Of a stretch of 64,000 nt of DNA, positions 26,762-35,578 are shown in pieces. The notes beneath the pieces were generated by a model that was not told the DNA's origin, searched no databases, and saw only the letters and a program-made list of their open reading frames with translations. Positions within the stretch are counted from its first letter, which is position 1. Every line of letters starts with the position of its first letter. The translations under genes were made by a program, and so were the position numbers. Origin of the DNA: Microcoleus sp036705565 (GTDB lineage Bacteria > Cyanobacteriota > Cyanobacteriia > Cyanobacteriales > Microcoleaceae). The stretch lies in the NCBI GenBank assembly GCA_036705565.1, contig JAUBUY010000027.1. The stretch is one strand, 5' to 3'.

Positions 26762-27010
26762 ATGCTAAAACAAATGTGTTGGTTGCCCAGATTGGGACGT
26801 AATGGAGAAAAGATATTGCACTTACGCACCGATGCCCGTCAAGGGTGGCGGCCTTATACAGCTTTTCCGCAGTTCGCTGTATCCGACTACCGGGAACCGG
26901 GCGGTTCTAAGGGATGGGCAACATATCAGAAGCTGAGAACTCAAGGGTGGAATTTAATATCGACCGCAGAAGGGCAGCAGTCGATTTTTGGCGAACAGAA
27001 AAGTGCTTAA
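26762..27010 (+). CDS. Small conserved cyanobacterial protein
   Basis: ATG 26762 (MLKQMCWLPRLG) is preferred over GTG 26753. The 82-aa product is basic, with a pattern FAVSDYREPGGSKGWATYQKLRTQGWNLISTA that looks like a small conserved cyanobacterial family of unknown function. No signal peptide or membrane helix is seen. A good intrinsic terminator follows 20 bp after the stop, which supports a real, monocistronic gene. Confidence 0.7.
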   Translation: MLKQMCWLPRLGRNGEKILHLRTDARQGWRPYTAFPQFAVSDYREPGGSKGWATYQKLRTQGWNLISTAEGQQSIFGEQKSA

Positions 27011-27031
27011 AAAACCCGAAACCGCAGCAAT

Positions 27032-27064
27032 AAAAGAAGAGGTAAAATCCTCTTCTTTTTATTA
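27032..27064 (+). terminator. Rho-independent terminator
   Basis: AAAGAAGAGG, loop TAAAAT, CCTCTTCTTT followed by TTATTATTTTT. Perfect stem with U-rich tail, directly after the small gene at 26762. Confidence 0.85.
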
Positions 27065-27125
27065 TTTTTGGGGTGCTGCTGAATTCAAGTATGATTTTGC
27101 CTGATGAAGTAATTCTAAGTCAGCG

Positions 27126-27156
27126 GTGGGGCAACCACGGAGGGATTGCCCCTACA
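27126..27156. repeat. Dispersed palindrome GGGGCAACC/GGATTGCCCC, second copy
   Basis: GGGGCAACCACGGAGGGATTGCCCCTAC, nearly the same as 6682-6712. Confidence 0.6.
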
Positions 27157-27291
27157 AATTTCATACCCCAATTAAGCAACGCCATTTTTGGATACAGAAA
27201 CTGGGTTTTTAACCATCCTACTTGGTAGAAGGGGTAAGGTGTGCAGTGCTCACCTTACATAATTTTGAGATGTTTGCCAGTTGCAAGTAAA

Positions 27292-28155
27292 TTAGGCGAT
27301 CGCCCTTTCTCTCTCTCCTGTAATTGCTACGTTATGGAGCACCGGCTGGTGAGTTTTCAAGTTAAACCGGTATCCGTGGGGGAGGATGTGCAACTTGGCC
27401 CCGCAAATCGCCAAAGCCTCATCCTTCAACAGTCCCTCCAGATTGTCGTGGAGTTGTTCAGACGAGTCGATGACAGTTACAGAGTTTTCGCCAATGACTT
27501 CCAACTCGTCACCGTGGACTAAAATAGCTGTATTTTCGTCAATACCAAATCCCAACACGGCAGGTTGCAGCAAAAGTGCGGAAACTAAGCGTCCCAGACG
27601 ACCTCGCTGGGCGAAATGCTGGTCGATGACAACTCCTGGAAGGAAACCCATTCCCGACCCCATTGCTACCACATCAACGCGGGGATTTGTCTCCGAGTCT
27701 CCTTCAATAATCATCACGTCTGGCATCATCGCCGCGCCGGCACTGGTGCCACCAATGATAATACCTTCAGAGAAGCGTTTGTGCATAGCTGCGTCGAGTA
27801 TGGTGTCTTTCAAGCAGCTAATAATCCGCGCTTGCTCTCCGCCGGTAAAGAATATGCCGGTGGCTTGTTCGATCGCTTCTAAATAATCTCGATTGTTGGC
27901 ATCTTCCGGTTTCTGAGTGTCAACAACTCGCACATCTTCAGCGCCAAGTCGCTCAAACACTCGGATGTAATTATCTCCTACTTCTCCCGGCAGGCTAGTG
28001 GCAGCAGTCATGATCGCAATGCGGGCTTTAGTGCCTCCGGCGCACCGCAAGAATTCCCGCAGAATTTTGCAGTCCCCCTCTTTGTCTTCCGCGCCACCAA
28101 TAATTAGCAACTTCCCCTGAACTTCGTTGCTCGCCATATTATCTCTACTTTTCAT
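27292..28155 (-). CDS. cphB: Cyanophycinase
   Basis: The 287-aa protein matches cyanophycinase, a serine peptidase of the S51-like fold that cuts cyanophycin to beta-Asp-Arg dipeptides. The nucleophile Ser is in IIGGTSAGAA. LLIIGGAEDK, FFTGGEQARI and the His in VVIDQHFAQRGR are family landmarks. Length is typical. The start may be 28155 or 28137 (MASNEV). It is divergent from the CphA2-type synthetase at 29074, so the locus can both degrade cyanophycin and rebuild it from dipeptides. Confidence 0.93.
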   Translation of the reverse strand: MKSRDNMASNEVQGKLLIIGGAEDKEGDCKILREFLRCAGGTKARIAIMTAATSLPGEVGDNYIRVFERLGAEDVRVVDTQKPEDANNRDYLEAIEQATGIFFTGGEQARIISCLKDTILDAAMHKRFSEGIIIGGTSAGAAMMPDVMIIEGDSETNPRVDVVAMGSGMGFLPGVVIDQHFAQRGRLGRLVSALLLQPAVLGFGIDENTAILVHGDELEVIGENSVTVIDSSEQLHDNLEGLLKDEALAICGAKLHILPHGYRFNLKTHQPVLHNVAITGERERAIA

Positions 28156-28481
28156 TTATTTAATTTCACTAAAACACAAACTTATTTTTTCCGAAAACTG
28201 CCAAAAGGTATATATAGATACAAAAAAAGCTCAGACTTTTACCACTTTAGAACGCACACAGCAAGGGTGATATGGGAGTTTACCGATCTTCGACGATCGA
28301 CAAAACAAACTTACCCCCCCTAACAGGAGATAGGAGGGGTCAAGAAATGAGCTTAAACTACAGGGCCCACCCGCGCGCGGTGATCGATCCGGTTTCTGAT
28401 CCGATGCTTCGCTAATCCTCCTCTGATTGCTCGTAGAAATCCGGTTGATGAGCGTAAGTCCTTAATTAGTCCGATCGCTCG
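28156..28481. other. Gene-free spacer
   Basis: No ORF of interest. It holds a short CCCCCCCTAACAGGAGATAGGAGGGG palindrome (about 28313-28339) and a GATCGATC-rich patch (about 28375-28500). Confidence 0.4.
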
Positions 28482-28679
28482 TTAGTGGGATCGATCGATC
28501 AAATTGCTCAATATGGTACTCGCCCGTTCTAAAGGTAGGTGTCTGGGTTTGCCGTTCCAGACAATCTGATATTCGTTGCTGTTTTGACCATCGCCGTAGC
28601 CAGAAATTAGCTTCCGGTGAAATGCTTCCTCAGCTAAGTGGTGAACTTTTTCTCTGAGAGCAGTTTGTGCGATCTTCAT
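28482..28679 (-). CDS. Small hypothetical protein
   Basis: The 65-aa frame has a purine-rich GAGGCAGC site before the ATG. It is hydrophilic with an amphipathic N-terminus (ALREKVHHLAEEAFHRKLIS) and a central SGYGDGQNSNEYQIVWNGKP. The composition is that of a real protein, but no family is recognised. It sits between cphB and cphA2 in the cphB orientation. Confidence 0.45.
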   Translation of the reverse strand: MKIAQTALREKVHHLAEEAFHRKLISGYGDGQNSNEYQIVWNGKPRHLPLERASTILSNLIDRSH

Positions 28680-28781
28680 AATTTGCTGCCTCTTAAATTT
28701 TCTTTCACTGTCATAAACAATTATAAGTACACAGTGTACCTCTCAAAAGTTATAGCTTTTTTTGGGAGGGGGGAAAGAAGT

Positions 28782-28865
28782 AGTCATTAGTCATAAGTGC
28801 TTAGTCATAAGTGCTTAGTTATCAATGCTTAGTTATCAATGCTTAGTCATCTATACTTAGTCAGA
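28782..28865. repeat. 14-bp minisatellite
   Basis: Units AGTCATAAGTGCTT (two), AGTTATCAATGCTT (two) and AGTCATCTATACTT run in tandem upstream of the cyanophycin synthetase gene. Confidence 0.85.
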
Positions 28866-28884
28866 TGTTAAAGGAAGAAGGAAT

Positions 28885-28945
28885 ACTTTCCTACTCTCAC
28901 CCACTCCCCCTCTCCCCATCCCCCCATCTCTCCCACTCCCCCTAT
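28885..28945. repeat. Pyrimidine-only tract
   Basis: An almost pure C/T run (CACTCCCCCTCTCCCC type) of about 60 bp. It may adopt a triplex structure. It is the reverse complement type of the purine tract in the GT39 gene. Confidence 0.7.
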
Positions 28946-29073
28946 TGGGCAATACTGAAGGCAGAATTGGTCGGAGTATTTGTCTGACTGCTGGAATATC
29001 TATGCCCCCAGGTAGTATCCCCTGCACCAACTATAAAGTTACCGTAAAAAATTAGCTCAAAGGAGGTTAGAAA

Positions 29074-30984
29074 ATGCTGCAAGAAAAAAGCACAGAAACA
29101 GCGCGCGTCAATGCTCGAAAAACCGATATTTTCGATGTGTTCAACTTCAAACACTATATCGGGCCCAACCCTTATTTAGACACCGCGGCTTTAGTTTTTG
29201 ATTTAGCGGTGACGGGGGGGAGCGAACCTTTGCCGATCGCACATTACCATACAATTATTAGCGATCGCTACCCGCAACTGCTGCACGAAACTTTCTCGAA
29301 CCATGCCCAACTGTTCGGTCGTACCGCCTCAGAACTAGCAAAACTCGACATGGGTTTGCACTTCCAACACTGGAACATCAAGCCATTTTCTTACTTTAAC
29401 AGAATCAGCATAGAAGCACTTCACGCCCGCACCGCCAGAGCCGTAGTTTACGCAGTTTGGGATTGGTTTGAAGCCATTAATCAAAATCAAGACTTTCCCT
29501 TAGAAGCACAAATGGGCGCGCTGCAAAATATGTTCCGGCAGTCAGTTTACGGAGGGCCGACAGTTTATTCGTTAATGCGATCGGCATCCCAAAAAGGCAT
29601 TCCCACATTTTATTTGTGGGATGAAGGACTAATGCAATATGGGTACGGTAAAAAACTGGTTCGTGGCTCTGCAACTACTTTTGATTCTGACAGCCATTTA
29701 GACTCAGATTTTACCACGCGCAAAGACGATTGTAAAGCTTTTCTCGCTACATTAGGATTTCCTGTTCCCAAAGGCGATATCGTCTCCACAGAAAACGGAG
29801 CTCTGGCAGTTGCTAGAGAAATTGGCTACCCAGTTGCTATCAAACCAGTAGTCGGTCATAAAGGAATTGGCGTCACAGCAGATGTCCGAGATGGTGAGGA
29901 ATTGCAGGCGGCTTTTAAAAGAGCAGTTAAGGCCATTCCCGAAACAGATCCGGTGCGAGTAATTGTGGAAAACAGCATCAAAGGATCGGATTTTAGGCTG
30001 CTGTGCGTTGACGGCAAATTTGTTTCGGCAACTGAACGCCGACCCGCTTCGGTAACAGGTGATGGCGACTCAACAATTCGCGAATTGATCCGCCGTGAAA
30101 ACCGCAAACCAGAACGTTTGGATACGCCTACTTCGGCGATGAGCAAAATTCAGTCCGACGAAGCGATGGAAATGTATCTGGAAGAACAAGGGCTGTCATT
30201 AGATAGTGTGCTAAGTCGCGATCGCACGGTGTATCTACGCAAAGTCGCTAATCTTTCCGCAGGCGGCGTCAGCATCGACGCTACCCGCACTATTCACCCG
30301 GATAACATTGTTTTGGCTCAAGATATCGCCCTACATTTTCGGTTAACTTGTTTGGGAATTGATGTGGTAACAGAAACTCTCGCCAAATCTTGGAAAACCG
30401 GGAATTTTGGGATTATCGAGATCAATGCCGCGCCGGGAATTTTCATGCACCTTAACCCTGCTGTCGGCGAAGGAGTTGATGTACCTTCCCATATTATCGA
30501 AACTTTCTTTGAATCTGGAAAATCAGCCAGAATTCCGATTATTACTTTCAACAGAATTTCGGTACATGACATACAAGAAACCATCGACCATATTCTGTTG
30601 CAGCATCCCGATTGGACAATCGGTGCTGTTTGTCGCGGTGGACTTTTTGTTAACCGTTCTGAAAAAGTTTTGAATAAGAATTACCATCTGAACTTGCAAA
30701 GTTTGCTGCGGAATCCCAAGCTCGATTTGTTAATTGCTGAATATCCCGAAGAAATTTTGGAAGCTGAGGGAATGTTTTATCGGGGCAGCAATATGGTCGT
30801 GCTGGACAATCCGGGGGAAACTGAGATGATGTTGGTCAGAGAAAGCACTGATGACGATACTGTTGTGATGAGGGAAGGAAATAGTATTTCTATTCGCCGC
30901 CAAGGATTGATCGAACAGTATACTCTGGGGGATGATGAACCCTTTACACGGGTTTATTTGAAGGAAATAGGGACTGTTTTGTAA
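29074..30984 (+). CDS. cphA2: Cyanophycin synthetase CphA2-type (short form)
   Basis: The 636-aa protein carries the cyanophycin synthetase N-terminal and ATP-grasp domains (RKDDCKAFLATLGFPVPKG, VAIKPVVGHKGIGVT, VIVENSIKGSDFRLLCVDG, FGIIEINAAPGIFMHLNP). It ends in a shortened Mur-ligase-like part of about 130 residues with no GKT-type ATP site. Full CphA1 is about 870-900 aa; the short form with a degenerate second half is CphA2, which polymerises beta-Asp-Arg dipeptides. AAAGGAGG sits 7 bases before the ATG. It is divergent from cphB, which makes its substrate. Confidence 0.88.
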   Translation: MLQEKSTETARVNARKTDIFDVFNFKHYIGPNPYLDTAALVFDLAVTGGSEPLPIAHYHTIISDRYPQLLHETFSNHAQLFGRTASELAKLDMGLHFQHWNIKPFSYFNRISIEALHARTARAVVYAVWDWFEAINQNQDFPLEAQMGALQNMFRQSVYGGPTVYSLMRSASQKGIPTFYLWDEGLMQYGYGKKLVRGSATTFDSDSHLDSDFTTRKDDCKAFLATLGFPVPKGDIVSTENGALAVAREIGYPVAIKPVVGHKGIGVTADVRDGEELQAAFKRAVKAIPETDPVRVIVENSIKGSDFRLLCVDGKFVSATERRPASVTGDGDSTIRELIRRENRKPERLDTPTSAMSKIQSDEAMEMYLEEQGLSLDSVLSRDRTVYLRKVANLSAGGVSIDATRTIHPDNIVLAQDIALHFRLTCLGIDVVTETLAKSWKTGNFGIIEINAAPGIFMHLNPAVGEGVDVPSHIIETFFESGKSARIPIITFNRISVHDIQETIDHILLQHPDWTIGAVCRGGLFVNRSEKVLNKNYHLNLQSLLRNPKLDLLIAEYPEEILEAEGMFYRGSNMVVLDNPGETEMMLVRESTDDDTVVMREGNSISIRRQGLIEQYTLGDDEPFTRVYLKEIGTVL

Positions 30985-31009
30985 GCTGTTCCAAATTTAA
31001 CTTTGCTTT

Positions 31010-31038
31010 GTAGGGCGGGCCAGGAGTGTCCGCCCTAC
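31010..31038 (+). terminator. Hairpin after cphA2
   Basis: GTAGGGCGG and CCGCCCTAC form a perfect 9-bp stem, followed by AAAATTTTAAATAATTTTTC. It may terminate cphA2. The same hairpin type is dispersed in this genome. Confidence 0.55.
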
Positions 31039-31154
31039 AAAATTTTAAATAATTTTTCTCGTTCCTGGGTTATTGCGGGACACGAAGTTGGGGAACGCCC
31101 AGATTTGAGCTCGCTTCGTTACAGTTGGTTTCAATTCCTCAGTCGTGGATGCAC

Positions 31155-31235
31155 TATTCCTAAGAAACCCGGTTTCTTCTCAGATTTTTCGTTACCAAAC
31201 CAATATTTTGGTAGAAACCGGGTTTCTGAGGCTAA
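31155..31235. repeat. AAACCCGGTTTCT inverted pair
   Basis: GAAACCCGGTTTCTT and GTAGAAACCGGGTTTCT flank AACCAATATTTTGG. A dispersed type also seen near 21860 and 22050. Confidence 0.6.
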
Positions 31236-31355
31236 GTCGTATTTGTGCGATCGTAAGTTTTTAGACAATCTGGTTTCTGCCCTGTCGATCGTGCTATCAA
31301 GGAATTTCACAAGTCCTTAAACGAATTGCACTCCGGTGGCAGAAGGTGTGGAAAT

Positions 31356-31600
31356 GTCAGTAACCCCGGTCTAAAGACACGGGGCTTGCAAGAGAAATCT
31401 GGCAAGCCATACTGACCAGACTAAGGCTTAATTGCCTACGTTTTGAGAGTCACGACACCCTGTGGATGCGTAGCTAGTCCCCTGCTCTGTCATCTGCAAT
31501 TAAAAAGTTCTAAGGTCACTGGAACAGTGTTGCAGGTCTAACAAGCTCTCGAAACATTGTCGAAGCTAACATTACCCCAGAAATGGGAGGCACAACCCGT
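31356..31600 (+). ncRNA. HEARO/IscB omega-RNA-like structured RNA without an IscB ORF, copy 1
   Basis: The 5' stem GTCAGTA...TACTGAC encloses CCCCGGTCTAAAGACACGGGG and a GGCTTGC...GCAAGCC hairpin. Conserved blocks follow: CTACGTTTTGAGAGTCACGA, GGATGCGTAGCTAGTC, CCTGCTCTGTCATC, AACAAGCTCTC and GCTAACATTACCCCAGAAAT...CACAACC. All have counterparts at 55287-55532. The layout agrees with my recollection of HEARO RNAs, which are the guide RNAs of IscB. No iscB gene follows. Instead a GCCGTGCTagaAGCACGG hairpin and a histidine kinase gene come next. Confidence 0.72.
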
Positions 31601-31719
31601 GCAAAATACTATGCGTACAGGATTGGAAGATTGGAAGCGGTAATTGTCCCGTTGAAAGTGCAATACAAAAGTACACTCCCGTTAACCAATCCCAAGGCGG
31701 TAGTAAATCAAAAATATAA

Positions 31720-31750
31720 AGCCGTGCTAGAAGCACGGGGTTTCTACCCA
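31720..31750 (+). mobile_element. Right-end-like hairpin of a possible ORF-less ISC/IS605-type element
   Basis: CCGTGCTAGAAGCACGG followed by GGTTTCTACCCA resembles subterminal hairpins of IS200/IS605-type right ends. With the HEARO-like RNA at 31356 it would bound a non-autonomous element of about 400 bp ending 10 bp before the kinase start. Inference only. Confidence 0.4.
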
Positions 31751-31759
31751 TTTTTTCTG

Positions 31760-33847
31760 ATGAATTTTACAAGCAATTTGTTTAATTCGCTGACCGAAAG
31801 TTTACTGTCGCACCGTCGCTACATTCCTGCAGCGCTGACTCTTTGCACAGGTACGAGTTTGTCATTGGCAGCCGCAGCCGTTGTGTGGCATGGGGAAAAC
31901 CAACGAATGCAAGCTGAATTCGATCGGCTTGCCGATCGCCTGAATGTGACTTTGCAGCAAAGCATCAACAAAAATTTAGAAGTTCTGTACTCACTGGAAG
32001 CATTCTACAGGGCGTCTACTGAAGTTAGCCGACAAGATTTTAAGCAATTCGCTCAACCTGCACTTGCCCGAAATACTGCTATACATTCTGTTAACTGGAT
32101 TCGGCGCGTGCCTGCTGCCCAAAAAGCAGCTTACGAAAAGACAATTCGAGCCGAAGATTTTCCGGCATTTCAAATTTACGAACGAACTCCTGACAAAAAG
32201 CAGGTCAAAGCAAAAGTGCGATCGGAATACTTTCCTATTATTTACAGAGAAGCATTAGAAGAAGATAACAAAGTGATCGGTTTTGATGTTGCCTCCAGCC
32301 CCGATCGCAAAACAGCTTTAGAGAAGTCGGCGAATACCGGGAAAATAGCGGCTTCCGCGCGGATTAGATTAGTCAGCAACAATCAACCAGGATTGCAAGT
32401 ATTTCTACCAGTACCCCGCCCCACAAATTCTCCAGATAATTCGGTCAACGGCCGCCAAAACCTCATGGGAGTGATTGCGGGTCTGTTTCAGATCACGAGT
32501 ATGGTCGATTCCTCTTTAGAATCGCTGAATTTAGACAAGATTAATTTTTACCTCTATGACAACTCTGCTATAGAGAAAGAACACTTTCTGGTGCGCTACG
32601 ACTCACAAGCTAAGCAGTTGATAGATAACCCAAAACACGAAAAGCCAGAGTTAGCTAATCTGCGGGGAAAAATCTGTAAAAATCCTAGTGCTTGCACTCG
32701 CCTATTTAACGTAGCAGACCGCCAGTGGAGGCTGCTAGTTTTGCCAGGGAAGGGGTACAACAGTCTGAGGACGCATCAGGGTTCGCTGGCCATTGGGGCG
32801 ATCGGGCTATTGATGACTGGCAGCTTGACGATTTACCTGTTGATGTCTCTAGAACGTACTGCAAAAGTAGAACAGCAAGTGTACGATCGTACAATTCAAC
32901 TAAAACAGCGCACCGCTGAACTAGAAACAGCACTAAAAAATTTGCAGGAAGCTCAATTTAAACTAATCCAAACTGAAAAAATGTCCAGCCTGGGGCAGTT
33001 GGTGGCTGGAGTTGCCCACGAAATTAACAATCCTGTCAACTTCATCTCTGGCAACCTGATCCATACAGGCGCATATACTAGAGACTTGCTGGAACTTGTG
33101 GAAATATACCAGCAGCAATATCCCAACCCAACGCCCGAAGTGCAAGCGAAACTAAAAGATATTGATTTGGATTTTATCAGTGAAGACTTGCCTAAAATCC
33201 TAAAATCTATGAATATGGGAGCTGAACGGATCAGCCAGATCGTGCTTTCTCTGCGTAATTTTTCGCGCTTGGATGAAGCTGAAATGAAGTCGGTTGACAT
33301 TCACCAAGGAATTGACAGCACCTTGATGATTTTGGATAGTCGGCTGAAACAAAAAGCTGATTTTTCTGGCATTGAACTCATCAAAGAATACGGAAATTTG
33401 CCATTGGTGGAGTGCTGGGCGGGACAATTGAATCAGGTATTTATGAATATTTTGAGCAATGCTATTGATGTTTTATCTGATGCAGAAAATCAAAAAAGGC
33501 TCAAAAAAAACGCCTCGGATTCTGCCTTTTTACCTACTATTCGGATTCGCACTGAACTTTTAAGTTCTAATTGTGTATGCGTGCGAATTGCTGACAATGG
33601 AACGGGCATGACGGAGAATGTCAAAAAACGTTTGTTTGATCCGTTTTTTACTACCAAGCCTGTAGGCCAAGGTACTGGCTTGGGATTGTCTATCTGCTAT
33701 CAAATAGTGGACAAACATCAAGGTTCGCTCAGGTGCGTGTCGGCTTCGGGGGAGGGAACTGAATTCTGGATTGAGGTGCCGGTGCGACAACAGTCTAAGC
33801 AATCTATTTCTAAGGTTTTACCTGCGGTAGGTGTCAATCGATTTTAG
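31760..33847 (+). CDS. Membrane-bound CHASE-domain sensor histidine kinase
   Basis: The start is placed at ATG 31760 (MNFTSNLFNSL), because the 59 codons upstream are encoded by the HEARO-like element and its right hairpin. The product (about 695 aa) has a membrane helix (YIPAALTLCTGTSLSLAAAAVVW), a periplasmic CHASE domain (about 45-320), a second helix (SLAIGAIGLLMTGSLTIYLL), a coiled coil, a HisKA-type box with His in GVAHEINNPVNFI, and a HATPase with NILSNAIDVL, DNGTGM and GTGLGLSI. HEINNP marks the cyanobacterial HisKA subgroup common in stress sensors. No partner regulator is adjacent. Confidence 0.9.
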   Translation: MNFTSNLFNSLTESLLSHRRYIPAALTLCTGTSLSLAAAAVVWHGENQRMQAEFDRLADRLNVTLQQSINKNLEVLYSLEAFYRASTEVSRQDFKQFAQPALARNTAIHSVNWIRRVPAAQKAAYEKTIRAEDFPAFQIYERTPDKKQVKAKVRSEYFPIIYREALEEDNKVIGFDVASSPDRKTALEKSANTGKIAASARIRLVSNNQPGLQVFLPVPRPTNSPDNSVNGRQNLMGVIAGLFQITSMVDSSLESLNLDKINFYLYDNSAIEKEHFLVRYDSQAKQLIDNPKHEKPELANLRGKICKNPSACTRLFNVADRQWRLLVLPGKGYNSLRTHQGSLAIGAIGLLMTGSLTIYLLMSLERTAKVEQQVYDRTIQLKQRTAELETALKNLQEAQFKLIQTEKMSSLGQLVAGVAHEINNPVNFISGNLIHTGAYTRDLLELVEIYQQQYPNPTPEVQAKLKDIDLDFISEDLPKILKSMNMGAERISQIVLSLRNFSRLDEAEMKSVDIHQGIDSTLMILDSRLKQKADFSGIELIKEYGNLPLVECWAGQLNQVFMNILSNAIDVLSDAENQKRLKKNASDSAFLPTIRIRTELLSSNCVCVRIADNGTGMTENVKKRLFDPFFTTKPVGQGTGLGLSICYQIVDKHQGSLRCVSASGEGTEFWIEVPVRQQSKQSISKVLPAVGVNRF

Positions 33848-33974
33848 ATTTTAGATTTTAGATTTTAGATTGACTTGCGCGAGATAGATTCGGGGGGGCA
33901 AGTTTCATCGGATACAGGTTTTTTATTTCTTCATTAATTAATCTGGGGGCTTGTATCCTGGATGCTTTCGGTCA
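33835..33974. repeat. 110-bp intergenic element with heptad array, copy 2
   Basis: GATTTTAGATTTTAGATTTT heptads, then TTGCGCGAGATAGATTCGGGGGG, TCGGATACAGGTTTTTTATTTC and CTTGTATCCTGGATGC. GGATACA pairs with TGTATCC. Confidence 0.8.
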
Positions 33975-34059
33975 ATTGGAATTAGCGGAACAAATCTCGC
34001 TTTTAGCTGAGTCTTGCTGGGAGCATCTCAATGAAAGCAGCCCAGCTATAAATTGGAGA

Positions 34060-34192
34060 CAGGAGGCAGGAGATAGGAGGCAGGAGGGGGCAGGGGGCAG
34101 AAGGCAGGAGGGGGCAGGGGGCAGAAGGCAGGAGGCAGGAGGAAAGAGGCAGAAGGAAGGAGCCAGAAGGAAGGAGCCAGAAGAAGTGTTTT
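34060..34192. repeat. Purine-rich minisatellite
   Basis: Tandem GGAGGCAGGAG, GGGGGCAGAAGGCAGGA and AAGGAGCCAGA units, about 130 bp, purine-rich on the + strand with C the only frequent pyrimidine. An open frame through it is Arg/Glu/Gly repeats and is not credible as a gene. Confidence 0.8.
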
Positions 34193-34446
34193 TACAAATA
34201 TGAGATGCTCCCTAATTCCTGTTTATAAAACGTAAAATCTCCGCATTTTACTTGGGAAAGTTTCGGATTTAGCACTCTACTTTCAACGGTTAACTGTCAA
34301 CTGTTAATTGTCAACTGTCAACTGTTATAGTTATTAGCAAACCTGTGCTAAGTTCAGTGGAATATTGCCGAAAAAAATATCTGGGTTTTTACCCGTCGTA
34401 ACAATTTATAATTGTAGCCAGGCCAGATTACCAATTATTAACTACG
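34193..34446. other. Gene-free spacer with CAACTGTTAA repeats
   Basis: TTAACTGTCAACTGTTAATTGTCAACTG units at about 34288-34328, then an AT-rich promoter-like region before the esterase. Confidence 0.5.
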
Positions 34447-35070
34447 ATGTCTTTACAATCTATTAGCATACCGCCCACAACGGATCGCAAACCTGTCGCT
34501 TTGATGGTCGCTTTACATGGATGGGGTGCTAATGCTCGGGATTTGACTTCCTTAGCACCCTTTTTCAATTTGCCGGATTATCAGTTTGTGTTTCCCTATG
34601 CCCCCTTTCCCCATCCCCAGGTAACGAGTGGCAAAGCGTGGTATAACCTTCAAACCAAAGACGCTCAGGGATTGGTAGAAAGCCGGCAATTGCTGAGGGA
34701 ATTTTTGCTGTCTTTGGAAAGCACCACGGGCGTGCCTTTGTCTCGCACGATTTTAAGTGGCTTTTCTCAAGGCGGAGCGATGACTCTAGATGTGGGATTG
34801 ACTTTGCCCCTAGCTGGTTTAATTTGTCTGAGCGGTTATTTACACCAGATTTCGCCAGTTGCGGGGAGTGTTTTGCCACCTGTTTTAATCGTACACGGTA
34901 CTCAAGATACTATTGTGCCTGTTAGTGCTGCTGTGCGATCGCGCGAGAGTTTGACGGCTTGGGGAGCTGCGGTGCAGTATCGAGAATTTAACATGGGACA
35001 CGAGATTCTGCCGGAAGTTATAGAGGTAATGCGAAGTTTTGTTGTAGAAACTGTGTCGAAATCTGATTAA
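34447..35070 (+). CDS. Alpha/beta hydrolase, phospholipase/carboxylesterase family
   Basis: The 207-aa protein has the full catalytic triad of the family: Ser in LSGFSQGGAMT, Asp in VHGTQDTIVP and His in NMGHEI, with oxyanion motif ALHGWGANA. It is a small cytosolic serine esterase, likely acting on acyl esters; the substrate is unknown. It lies 45 bp upstream of the DUF2555 gene on the same strand. Confidence 0.9.
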   Translation: MSLQSISIPPTTDRKPVALMVALHGWGANARDLTSLAPFFNLPDYQFVFPYAPFPHPQVTSGKAWYNLQTKDAQGLVESRQLLREFLLSLESTTGVPLSRTILSGFSQGGAMTLDVGLTLPLAGLICLSGYLHQISPVAGSVLPPVLIVHGTQDTIVPVSAAVRSRESLTAWGAAVQYREFNMGHEILPEVIEVMRSFVVETVSKSD

Positions 35071-35115
35071 AGGTTTAGTATATAGTATGGCGGAAGTCTC
35101 GGGCAGGGGAAAAAA

Positions 35116-35328
35116 ATGAAAACTTTAACCAAAGCATCGCGCGATATTGCTGTACTTACTTCTCAGGACGTGGCAGAATTGGCTGTCCGTTTGGAAGTTG
35201 ACGATTATACAGATCCTTTTGAGGGATTGAATGATTGGCATTTGTTGCGATCGCTTGCTTTTCAGCGGCCGGAGCTGGTTGAACCTTATCTCCACCTTCT
35301 GGATATGGAAGCCTACGACGAAGCATAG
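35116..35328 (+). CDS. DUF2555 family protein
   Basis: The 70-aa protein matches DUF2555, a small cyanobacterial family: DVAELAVRLEVDDYTDPFEGLNDWHLLRSLAFQRPELVEPYLHLLDMEAYDEA. GGCAGGGG precedes the ATG. It may be co-transcribed with the esterase. Function is not known to me. Confidence 0.85.
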   Translation: MKTLTKASRDIAVLTSQDVAELAVRLEVDDYTDPFEGLNDWHLLRSLAFQRPELVEPYLHLLDMEAYDEA

Positions 35329-35539
35329 ACTGAAAAATCTAGCTCAAAATTTTCGACGGAATTGAGGAAGAAGTTAGCAGCATATTTTGTTGCAGATTAA
35401 ACAGATGAATTAGAGATTTGAGTCTGTTTTTATCTTAATTTCTTTCTTGATTCTTTTTTATGGAAAAATGACACCAGTTTCAAAAAAGAATGTGAATGTA
35501 GGCCAGCTCTCAACCCTGGTATTCATCAGTCATTCCCAA

Positions 35540-35578
35540 ATTAAAATCTAAAATCTAAAATCTAAAATCTAAAATGGT
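35540..35578. repeat. Heptad array AAAATCT upstream of coaBC
   Basis: Five tandem TAAAATC units end in AAAATGGTATGAC, 6 bp before the coaBC start. The same array-plus-GGTAT ending occurs at 42200-42238, and in decayed form at 10100-10135. Confidence 0.8.

Noticed and set aside
28782..28865. Possible CRISPR array
   Set aside because: The 14-bp units are directly adjacent with no spacers, which is a minisatellite.
31003..31320. 105-aa plus-strand ORF after cphA2
   Set aside because: It is made of the GTAGGGCGG hairpin and AAACCCGGTTTCT repeats, has no ribosome-binding site and resembles no protein.
31583..31759. N-terminal extension of the histidine kinase
   Set aside because: These 59 codons are encoded by the 3' end of the HEARO-like RNA and the right-end hairpin, so the real start is ATG 31760.
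33976..34203. 75-aa ORF through the purine minisatellite
   Set aside because: Its translation is Arg/Glu/Gly repeats from the tandem array, so it is a by-product of composition.
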